DNA of 5,953 bases. Origin: Bacillota bacterium. Its GTDB lineage: Bacteria > Bacillota > Clostridia > Acetivibrionales > DTU013. The position numbers and the translations under genes are program-made. The notes under the pieces were generated by a model. That model was given only the letters and a program-made list of their open reading frames with translations. It did not search any database and was not told the DNA's origin. Shown in pieces: positions 1 through 5,944 of this stretch; position 1 is the first letter of the stretch; each line of letters starts with the position of its first letter. Location: the NCBI GenBank assembly GCA_023399355.1, contig JAEWQC010000042.1, forward strand, positions 1 through 5,953, read 5' to 3'.

Positions 1-22
1 TGTAGTTGGTGATTTGGCTTTC

Positions 23-46
23 AAAAAAACTTCCGTGAAGGAAGTT
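23..46 (-). terminator. Possible hairpin terminator reading leftward
   Basis: A 7-bp perfect stem (28-34 pairs with 40-46, five-base loop) has seven A residues at 23-29 on the plus strand, so a minus-strand transcript would end in a stem followed by a U-run. No minus-strand gene lies just upstream of it in this window, so its client is unclear. On the plus strand the nearest T-run (60-66) is 13 bases beyond the stem, which is too far for a standard terminator. Confidence 0.3.
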
Positions 47-108
47 GTATAGAGTTTCGTTTTTTTAAGGGTGAGAAACCCGGACGATCATTGACAAGTA
101 CATAAGGA

Positions 109-134
109 TCAGGGGTCAGGGGACGGGAACGGTT
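109..134. repeat. GGGGTCAGGGGAC-type repeat, REP-like remnant
   Basis: TCAGGGG occurs twice in direct tandem (109-115 and 116-122) and is followed by ACGGGAACGGTT. From memory, GGGGTCAGGGGACGGTTC-like motifs are dispersed repeats in many bacterial genomes and often lie near IS200-like/REP-associated transposase genes. Here there is one short copy, no transposase, and no clear second arm within 100 bases. It sits 25 bases before the first ATG of the toxin frame, so it may mark the junction where the toxin module lost its 5' part. The family assignment is from memory. Confidence 0.35.
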
Positions 135-158
135 ATTACTCCTCCTGCTAATACATGG

Positions 159-1259
159 ATGCCATTATCATCATCATTAATTGACAGTGCCGTTTTCCCA
201 CCTAGAACATTACCAGATGGCACACCTATAACCTCAGAGAATAAAGAAAATGAAACAACCTTCAACTACTATATGACCTATGTATATGAATCTGACAGGT
301 TAGTTAACGGAGTTGTTGGGACACCAGCCTACACATTGTATATAGGTTGGCTACAAGACACTTACGGACTCAATTGGCTTGAACGGTTTTGGAGTGGGGC
401 AGAAAGCTTTGTATTCGGAATGGGTGATGCTGTAACAAGTGCAATAGACGGGCTTTGCTACATAATACAGCATCCAATAAAAACAGCTGAAGGCTTACTA
501 TTCCTGTATAAGGCATCACATCCTTTGCAGTATCCTGCAGAAAGTCTTTTGCTTGCACAACTTACACAAGCAGCTATCCAGAACTGCTGGAACGATTTTA
601 CCGAAGGTGATTACAACAAAAAATGTAGAATGATCGGTAGAGTGGTCGGAGAGATTGTTTTAGCATTTGTGAGCGCAAAGGGCATCAATGTGGCAATGGA
701 AACACTTCAAAACAGTGCCCTGTTTACAAAAATTATGAGCCGGGTTGGTAAGGGTGCTATAACTGCTGATGAAGCAGTTCTGGCATTAAAGGAAGCGTCT
801 GATATACCGCCCGAAACATTAAACCTCATTGATAGACTTTTAGGTGAAATTGATGACACAAGAGCATTGTTGCCAACAAGCGCCCTTAGAAAGTCGGGGA
901 ATATGGCCATTGCAGAAATCAATATTCCAGGTGTCCCCAGTGAACTAAAAGCATTCAGTAGAGTCAACTATGCTGCTGACATGGGAGCAGATCAGGGCTT
1001 TACTTTACTAAAAAGCCAGAGAGTATTCAATACACTTGAGATTGATGGATATGACAGAGCCGTCGATACAGAAGCAAAAATTCTGGAGGAAATAGCAAGC
1101 CGACTTGGGAATAATCCAAATGCTACAGGTACTATACAGTTACTAACTGAAAATCCACCGTGCGCCAGTTGTCAAAGTGTATTTCAACAGTTTCGGCAGA
1201 GGTATCCTAATATACAGTTAAAAATATTAGATGGACTGTATAAGGTGACAGATTGGTAA
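159..1259 (+). CDS. Polymorphic toxin C-terminal module with deaminase domain
   Basis: Predicted nucleic-acid (cytidine) deaminase toxin module of 366 residues. Residues about 95-180 are hydrophobic and helical, like pre-toxin regions of polymorphic toxins. From about residue 248 the protein resembles the Toxin-deaminase (BURPS668_1122-type) family: AEINIPGVP, then the metal/catalytic motif DTE (D303, E305), then PPCASC (C335, C338) in the usual order and spacing. The domain runs almost to the C-terminus. There is no signal peptide, LXG, RHS or other delivery domain. The start is the first in-frame ATG, but no Shine-Dalgarno precedes it and the frame is open back to position 75, so the true N-terminus is uncertain and the gene may be a truncated or orphan cassette. 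A small immunity-like gene follows after 27 bases. The deaminase call is fairly secure; substrate (DNA, RNA or free base) cannot be read from the sequence. Confidence 0.8.
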   Translation: MPLSSSLIDSAVFPPRTLPDGTPITSENKENETTFNYYMTYVYESDRLVNGVVGTPAYTLYIGWLQDTYGLNWLERFWSGAESFVFGMGDAVTSAIDGLCYIIQHPIKTAEGLLFLYKASHPLQYPAESLLLAQLTQAAIQNCWNDFTEGDYNKKCRMIGRVVGEIVLAFVSAKGINVAMETLQNSALFTKIMSRVGKGAITADEAVLALKEASDIPPETLNLIDRLLGEIDDTRALLPTSALRKSGNMAIAEINIPGVPSELKAFSRVNYAADMGADQGFTLLKSQRVFNTLEIDGYDRAVDTEAKILEEIASRLGNNPNATGTIQLLTENPPCASCQSVFQQFRQRYPNIQLKILDGLYKVTDW

Positions 1260-1274
1260 TTTGATAACTAAGAT

Positions 1275-1279
1275 GGAGG
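1275..1279 (+). promoter_or_regulatory. Shine-Dalgarno of the immunity gene
   Basis: GGAGG with a 7-base spacer to the ATG at 1287. It fixes that start and contrasts with the toxin gene, which has no such site. If both lie on one transcript, the immunity protein would be translated much better than the toxin. Confidence 0.8.
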
Positions 1280-1286
1280 TAAAGGA

Positions 1287-1640
1287 ATGGATGTTTGTAG
1301 GTATAATGAAATAAAACAGCTTATTAAGCAAGACTATGAGAATTTTATTTCCGAAAACAGTATTATTAAATTCACTTTTTCAGGTGCTACTTCACGAATA
1401 CTTAATGAGTTTGCGGCTATGATTGAGTCAAACGAGTTTGAAAAAATCATGATCTATACTCAACTAACGCTTTGGGGACTTGAACATGGCGAACTGCGTG
1501 ACGATATTCGCAATATTATTACAAATATTATAACCCAGGAAAGCTTATCAAAATTTGTAGAGGAATCAAACCCGTCAGATTTTGAAGATATTAAAATGGA
1601 TATCGAAAAAGTCAATGTACTACTGAATAACAAAATATAA
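1287..1640 (+). CDS. Immunity protein, Imm3-like
   Basis: A 117-residue, mostly helical, acidic cytoplasmic protein with no signal peptide or membrane segment. Its pattern fits the Imm3 family (all-alpha immunity proteins placed next to toxin genes, including deaminase toxins): YNEIKQLI near the N-terminus, the LNEFAAMIE segment at about 39-47, the hydrophobic EKIMIYTQLTLWGLEHGEL stretch at 52-70, and SDFEDIKMDIEKV near the C-terminus. Inferred role: it binds and blocks the deaminase encoded just upstream. A strong ribosome binding site and the 27-base gap support co-transcription with the toxin. The Imm3 name comes from recalled family patterns without a profile search; the immunity role rests mainly on position. 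Confidence 0.65.
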   Translation: MDVCRYNEIKQLIKQDYENFISENSIIKFTFSGATSRILNEFAAMIESNEFEKIMIYTQLTLWGLEHGELRDDIRNIITNIITQESLSKFVEESNPSDFEDIKMDIEKVNVLLNNKI

Positions 1641-1683
1641 AATAAGAGTAAAAAAACTATTTTATAGAAGACATGATGACAGT

Positions 1684-1698
1684 TATATACTGTATATA
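1684..1698. repeat. AT-rich dyad TATATAC-T-GTATATA
   Basis: Perfect 7+1+7 inverted repeat between the immunity gene and its terminator. It could be a protein-binding site, but such AT-rich dyads arise easily by chance and no promoter was recognised beside it. Confidence 0.2.
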
Positions 1699-1715
1699 CT
1701 AAAAGCCGGTGATTA

Positions 1716-1749
1716 AGGGGTTGGAGCAAAATCCAGCCTCTTTTTGTTT
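1716..1749 (+). terminator. Rho-independent terminator of the toxin-immunity unit
   Basis: A 10-bp stem (1716-1725 with 1732-1741, two G-U wobble pairs), a six-base loop GCAAAA, then a U-rich tail TTTTGTTTG. It lies about 75 bases after the immunity stop codon and points the same way, so it probably ends the toxin-immunity transcript. Open frames on either strand across this point are artefacts of the hairpin. Confidence 0.85.
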
Positions 1750-2395
1750 GCCCCGCTGCCCCCCTCCGCAGTGCCCGTCGCATCCGTGCCGCCCGTGTTC
1801 CTGTCGGCCCGTCGCTCCGGCGAGCGTCTCTGCAAGCGGGCAGGCGCAGGAACCGCCCATCCAGGCATGCATCCCAAAGAACTGGAATGATGCAGCCTGC
1901 CGGGCTGGTTCCCCTGCGCCGGTAGTGGCAAGAGAGCGAACCGGAAGCATCTCAGCAGTATTGAAATTCGTCCCCTGCGTGGCCTTTTATTGAAAATCAT
2001 CCCGTAAAAAATCTTGTTGGGATATGGCTGCGCTGCAGGCGAACCGCCCCAAGGCATCACCAGCTTGCAAACTGGGAGCCTGAACATTTGCGGCTGGTGG
2101 GCTTGCTGTTTCGCCGGAACAGCGCATAGGGATGCCTGAATGTACTGATATACCTGTGTCCCGGTCTGGCATCCTACGGCTGGCATGATTGGCAACCTGG
2201 ATTCCATGCCGCCGTCCACGCCCCCTTGGTTCACTTCCCGCCTGCCGAACCAGTAACCGGCTATTTCATGTGCCGTTATGGTTTCGACTGCGGCTTTTGC
2301 AGTTTCGATAAGCAGCGCTCTGCTTTACCGGCAAGCAGCTTGCGCGCTTGGAGCCGGAAATCCTAAAAAAATTGCCCCCCCCCTCGCAAAAAAAT
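1750..2395. other. GC-rich island without a supportable gene
   Basis: Base composition changes sharply after the terminator: 85 of 120 bases are G/C at 1741-1860, while the flanking genes are AT-rich. On the minus strand one frame stays open for 204 codons from 2324 down to the stop at 1713. Its first part reads like protein (for example AAVETITAHEIAGYWFGRRE), but the rest is unusually rich in Q, P, G and R, there is no convincing ATG or ribosome binding site, and the frame runs into the terminator hairpin. The plus strand offers only short P/C-rich frames. The right edge holds a run of nine Cs (2375-2383) between two copies of AAAAAAAT (2365-2372, 2388-2395). Best read as foreign DNA or a decayed gene; no family recognised. 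Confidence 0.5.
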
Positions 2396-2437
2396 AAAGG
2401 AAACTTATGAAAAAAACGGCCATATATTTGTTATAGT

Positions 2438-4411
2438 CTATTTTTTATTAACAAATTCAAAAGCAATTTGAGCGTTTTCAGATGACAGTGCACGTTTTAA
2501 TAAGTCATTAGTTCCCATTAATTCGTATCGCTCAGAAAGTTGGGTTTTTAAGCCGAATAGTCTCCGTTCAGCTGTTGAAACCAATTGTCCATATGAAGCT
2601 GCTACTATATGTCCCCATGCTATATCATTTGTGCCTTTTATATCTTTAGATCTGCCCATCCGATTACTGACAGTATCTCCTACTGTAAATGCATCAATTT
2701 TTATATTACTATTAAAAGCATTAGAATAATAAAGTTCATTCATGTATTCTTCTGTTTGTGTAACTTCAATAGGGGTAATTTCTTTTCCTCCACATTTAAG
2801 CTCAATTAATAATAACCGTTTATATTCGGCTAGACCAGTTCCTGGATTTAATTCCTCAGTAGCATAACCAATTAGGCTTCCATCATCGAACACGATAATA
2901 TCTGGTCTTTTTTTAGGCACACTTAAATTTTCAACTTTTTCCGGCTTTTTAAGATGTTTTTTTAAAATCGTTGATAACCAATTATTAGAGACGTAAAATG
3001 AAGAGTCATACTCTGGACCAAAGAGCCATTTAGATTCGAGTACAATCGGATGTAATACATGCAATTCATCCATGCCGTCAACAGATGAGAATTTTTGTAT
3101 TGCCTGAATAGATGCAATTCTTCTGTCAATTTCATCCAAAACAGATTCCATATCCGATACATCCCAGTCATCAAGTATCTTGCCTAATTTCTCTGCATCT
3201 TGATCTGTAAGCGAATAAATTTTCTCTAAAAGACTTCTTTTATTTCTTGATCTGTTTATATCAACAAGTTTAGCTACAGTAATATCAAGATACCCCTTGG
3301 AAACATCCGGTGCTTCATCAATAACTTGATCAACAAGTTCGATAACCTCACGGCGAGTAGAAAAATCCATTAATTGTATATCTTCTGCATATTTACGAAG
3401 GATATCTTTTTTTAAATCTTCATTTTTTTCTTTATTTACTTCTTTGAGTAACTTATTTGTGAACTCTTCTACTCTGTCATATACCAGGTTGACCCTATCA
3501 TTACTTTTAAAATCAGTCCAATCCTCTGTTACATCTGAAAGCATATCATTTGTCTGCACAATGATTGTATATTGTTTAGCAACTATTGTCCGTCCGTCTG
3601 CAAGATTCTTTTTATTTAATATCCACGATGGTTCACCAACTAAGCGACTATTTATCCAAAAGGCTATACCATGTTGATGCGACCTTTTAGCTGTTTTTTG
3701 TGATGAAAGGGCTGTAATCTCAATCTCCAAGTCATCTAATACTTGGATGACTTCCTTAAGAATTATTCCATCAAATTGCTCTAAACCTATTTTGCTATCG
3801 TTAATTATTAGCTCAAATTGAGGGTCATACATAAAGCGTGCCGATAGGATATGTTGCATTTTATTTATATCCGGATAATTTTTATCTATATGTGCAGTAA
3901 GAATTGTTCCATGACCATCTTTTGAACATGTCTTTTTTCCTTTTATTTGCAGTGCTGTTGCGCCACCGCTTTGCTCCAATTCAAAAGCATTACAGATACC
4001 ATTGCTCCACGTTTCAACAGTGTATTTCCTGCTAAAACATAGCATACTATGTCGTCCAATTCCGTTTCGCCCATAGGCACGTCTTTTTGCAACTTTTCTA
4101 TCAGGAGGTATATCAGCAAACTCGCCTTGATGGCGTAAACGATTATATGCAAGTGTCATCCATCTTTCATAAAATTCAGATTCAGACATGCCTACACCAT
4201 CATCTTTAATTGAAACTATCATATCTTCAATTACTTTAGGTGGAGAAATTGTAATTTCAACTCTCGAAGCACCGCTATCCCATGCATTTGCAACCAATTC
4301 TGTGAATGCTAAATCAGGACGATTGGTTATTTTACCATATGTTCTTGTAAGGTAATCTTCTTCGAATCTTGTATTTTTAACATCTATCAGCATGCTTTCT
4401 AATGCTTCCAT
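2438..4411 (-). CDS. GHKL (paraMORC/Hsp90-like) ATPase with C-terminal PD-(D/E)xK nuclease-like domain
   Basis: A 657-residue cytoplasmic protein. Residues about 15-220 form a GHKL/Bergerat ATPase (HATPase_c_3 type): N-box FTELVANAWDSGA (E38, N42, D45), DDGVGM (G1, 70-75) and GRNGIGRHS (G2, G114/G117/G119). Residues about 225-320 resemble the S5-like transducer that follows such ATPases, including INSRLVGEPSW. A charged helical linker spans about 315-440. The C-terminal part has PD-(D/E)xK motifs in order: D504 in RPDII, E537 and K539 in LLLIELK, then Q552 and Y556 in a QxxxY arrangement. Inferred role: an ATP-gated DNA-cleaving effector, as in GHKL proteins of restriction-like conflict systems. 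The ATG at 4411 is chosen for its GAAGGTG site 8 bases upstream and the promoter beyond. The STAS/ATPase gene lies 112 bases upstream on the same strand. No clear terminator follows. ATPase call is secure; nuclease activity is inferred. Confidence 0.85.
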   Translation of the reverse strand: MEALESMLIDVKNTRFEEDYLTRTYGKITNRPDLAFTELVANAWDSGASRVEITISPPKVIEDMIVSIKDDGVGMSESEFYERWMTLAYNRLRHQGEFADIPPDRKVAKRRAYGRNGIGRHSMLCFSRKYTVETWSNGICNAFELEQSGGATALQIKGKKTCSKDGHGTILTAHIDKNYPDINKMQHILSARFMYDPQFELIINDSKIGLEQFDGIILKEVIQVLDDLEIEITALSSQKTAKRSHQHGIAFWINSRLVGEPSWILNKKNLADGRTIVAKQYTIIVQTNDMLSDVTEDWTDFKSNDRVNLVYDRVEEFTNKLLKEVNKEKNEDLKKDILRKYAEDIQLMDFSTRREVIELVDQVIDEAPDVSKGYLDITVAKLVDINRSRNKRSLLEKIYSLTDQDAEKLGKILDDWDVSDMESVLDEIDRRIASIQAIQKFSSVDGMDELHVLHPIVLESKWLFGPEYDSSFYVSNNWLSTILKKHLKKPEKVENLSVPKKRPDIIVFDDGSLIGYATEELNPGTGLAEYKRLLLIELKCGGKEITPIEVTQTEEYMNELYYSNAFNSNIKIDAFTVGDTVSNRMGRSKDIKGTNDIAWGHIVAASYGQLVSTAERRLFGLKTQLSERYELMGTNDLLKRALSSENAQIAFEFVNKK

Positions 4412-4440
4412 AAAGAAAACACCTTCTTTCTAAACTTATA

Positions 4441-4461
4441 GTGGTATCCATTATATACCAC
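4441..4461. promoter_or_regulatory. Operator-like dyad over the -10 box
   Basis: GTGGTAT (4441-4447) and ATACCAC (4455-4461) form a perfect 7-bp inverted repeat with a 7-base centre that contains most of the -10 hexamer. A protein bound here would block RNA polymerase. No DNA-binding repressor is encoded in the window, so the ligand is unknown. Confidence 0.5.
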
Positions 4462-4478
4462 ACAATAACTTGTTTCAA
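4450..4478 (-). promoter_or_regulatory. Sigma-A-type promoter of the GHKL-nuclease gene
   Basis: On the minus strand: TTGAAA (-35, at 4478-4473), a 17-base spacer, and a perfect TATAAT (-10, at 4455-4450). The predicted start of transcription is near 4443, giving a leader of about 30 bases that carries the GAAGGTG ribosome binding site. The nuclease gene can therefore be expressed independently of the gene upstream. Confidence 0.75.
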
Positions 4479-4486
4479 GAGAAACC

Positions 4487-4500
4487 CGAACATTTGTTCT
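4487..4500. promoter_or_regulatory. LexA/DinR-like SOS box
   Basis: CGAACATTTGTTCT contains the Gram-positive SOS core GAAC-N4-GTTC exactly, with CGAAC on one side; it departs from the full consensus CGAACRNRYGTTYC at two positions. It lies 8 bases upstream of the -35 box of the GHKL-nuclease promoter, in the gap after the STAS/ATPase stop codon. It suggests DNA-damage control of the effector. The placement just outside the core promoter is less usual than an overlapping box. Confidence 0.5.
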
Positions 4501-4523
4501 ATTTTACACTTTTTTATAATCGT

Positions 4524-5771
4524 TTATTCTTCCGTGTCTTCATCTATTAAATGATCATAATATGTTTGTGCCATACGCTGCTCAACTGATCTATTAATTA
4601 CAAAGGAATTTATCTTTGATATGTTCGTTATAGTTATTGTATTTATAAAAAACATGAACCCATATTCACTAATCATCTTGCCTATCAGCTCATCTGCAAA
4701 AGAAGAGCTAATTAAGTTTATACCTGTAAAGTCAAGAATTACCTTTTTGTGGGTTTCCCTAATAATGTTAAGAACCATATTCCTAAATTTCAATGCCGAT
4801 TTACGTGTACCTGTCCCACTTGATTCATTTAGTACTGTAATAGCATAATCTCCGGCATCATTTTCAAGATTTTCAAGCCATAAATCGATAGGCTTATATC
4901 CGTTTAGTGCAGAAACAATATCAATGCTTTTAGAATAATCCAATTGGAAATCTACTCGAGTTGTACCTACTTTTTTACCAAAATTAAAGTCTCCATTATC
5001 AATTGTGCTTAATGATCCGTTAATGCAACTATATACAGCACCGCAGGAGCTAATACGGATTGTGCCACCATTCTCATTAATAATTCTTGATAATCCCCAC
5101 ATACCATTACCTTGGCCTATCTTTTCATCCCTTGTAACTCGTTCAGAGAGTGCTAGACTTATCGCATCTATTGGACTTACCGGATGATATTTTGAACCTT
5201 TAAATGAATTATAAATTCCTCTGCCATAATCAAATATACAAACTGAAAATCTCTTTGATTCATGCTGCAATTGAGTCATAATAAAGCCTTTGGGAGCTTC
5301 TGAATGCTGTAACACATTATCCATGATTTCGTTAATGCACCACTCTATACTGGCAAGAACGCCAGATTCAATACTATCAGACTGGCGAATAGCATTTATA
5401 TATGCTGTTACAAGACTATTTACCCCTTCAGATGTGCTAAAACACCAAACCTTATCTAATGGGTAAAGTAAATCAGTACAATTGATATTCTCTTCAACAA
5501 TACATGGATGATCAAAGGACGTATGTTTAATATAATCTCTATATACGCATTCATGGATTATCTCGAAATCCATGCCCATTTCCTTATAATAATCAATTGT
5601 TGCAGCTATTGGAACACAAATATTAGGATAGGTTTTTGAATTTTCCTGTATAATAATTTTGAACTCGTTATATCCTTTATTTATTCCGGTAAGAATCTGA
5701 TCATTAAGATGTTTTGATGCTGTAACTCGGCTCATAATAGGTTGGATTATATACTTTGTCTCAGCACTCAT
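4524..5771 (-). CDS. GHKL ATPase fused to STAS-like (DUF4325) domain
   Basis: A 415-residue cytoplasmic protein. Residues about 110-275 are a histidine-kinase/RsbW-type GHKL ATPase: N-box NEIMDNVLQH (E148, N152, H156), DYGRG (G1, 181-185) and GNGMWGL (G2, 221-227). No phospho-accepting His domain or sensor membrane segment is present, so this is not a standard two-component kinase. Residues about 305-390 match the DUF4325 STAS-like pattern: VILDFTGINLISSSFADELI (344-363), where S356 aligns with the phospho-serine position of SpoIIAA-type anti-anti-sigma factors. The N-terminal 25-80 region (GYNEFKIII then PNICVPIAATIDYYKEMG) also looks STAS-like, less surely. The tail is acidic (DEDTEE). Start ATG has GAGG 8 bases upstream. 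It precedes the GHKL-nuclease gene on the same strand. Inferred role: ATP-dependent sensor or partner-switch regulator of the nuclease; a direct link is unproven. Confidence 0.8.
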   Translation of the reverse strand: MSAETKYIIQPIMSRVTASKHLNDQILTGINKGYNEFKIIIQENSKTYPNICVPIAATIDYYKEMGMDFEIIHECVYRDYIKHTSFDHPCIVEENINCTDLLYPLDKVWCFSTSEGVNSLVTAYINAIRQSDSIESGVLASIEWCINEIMDNVLQHSEAPKGFIMTQLQHESKRFSVCIFDYGRGIYNSFKGSKYHPVSPIDAISLALSERVTRDEKIGQGNGMWGLSRIINENGGTIRISSCGAVYSCINGSLSTIDNGDFNFGKKVGTTRVDFQLDYSKSIDIVSALNGYKPIDLWLENLENDAGDYAITVLNESSGTGTRKSALKFRNMVLNIIRETHKKVILDFTGINLISSSFADELIGKMISEYGFMFFINTITITNISKINSFVINRSVEQRMAQTYYDHLIDEDTEE

Positions 5772-5779
5772 AATTCACG

Positions 5780-5783
5780 CCTC
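5780..5783 (-). promoter_or_regulatory. Shine-Dalgarno of the STAS/ATPase gene
   Basis: GAGG on the minus strand, 8 bases before the ATG at 5771. It supports that start codon over later in-frame ATGs. Confidence 0.7.
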
Positions 5784-5799
5784 ATTTATTGTTTATAAA

Positions 5800-5827
5800 A
5801 TAATAGATGAATTACATTTAATTTCAA
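5800..5827 (-). promoter_or_regulatory. Candidate promoter of the STAS/ATPase gene
   Basis: On the minus strand: TTGAAA (5827-5822), a 16-base spacer, and TATTAT (5805-5800), about 30 bases before the start codon. The -35 hexamer is the same as that of the downstream gene's promoter. The region is very AT-rich, and another TATAAT lies at about 5853-5858 with only a poor -35, so the choice is tentative. No dyad or SOS-box core like those of the downstream promoter is seen here. Confidence 0.4.
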
Positions 5828-5944
5828 GTATGGTTAATATTTATGAAAACATTATATCAATAACCTACATTTAAAACCATTACTTTTAAACATAAATCGA
5901 ATATGTTATTTCGGAGTAAAATTTTTAGTCACAAAGGTAATAGG

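Noticed and set aside
2..52. Sixteen open codons ending in TAG, possibly the tail of an upstream plus-strand gene
   Set aside because: Too short and cut by the window edge; the residues match no family I recognise.
1637..1665. Inverted repeat ATAAAATA/TATTTTAT overlapping the immunity stop codon as a terminator
   Set aside because: The stem is all A/T with a 13-base loop and no U-tract; the stem-loop at 1716-1749 is far better.
1460..1783. Minus-strand 107-codon frame antisense to the immunity gene
   Set aside because: It is a shadow of the plus-strand gene, which has a good ribosome binding site and family resemblance.
1699..1950. Minus-strand 83-codon frame overlapping the island and terminator
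   Set aside because: Crosses the terminator, overlaps a longer open frame in another phase, and shows no recognisable motif.
1709..1993. Plus-strand 94-codon frame in the GC-rich region
   Set aside because: It starts at a GTG without a ribosome binding site, runs through the terminator hairpin, and is a low-complexity C/P/S-rich translation of GC-rich DNA.
2375..2383. Run of nine Cs as a phase-variation switch
   Set aside because: It is neither inside a gene nor within a promoter; it lies downstream of the GHKL-nuclease stop codon.
2396..2437. Terminator for the GHKL-nuclease gene
   Set aside because: The minus strand has a T-run after GGCCG, but no stem-loop of useful stability could be drawn before it.
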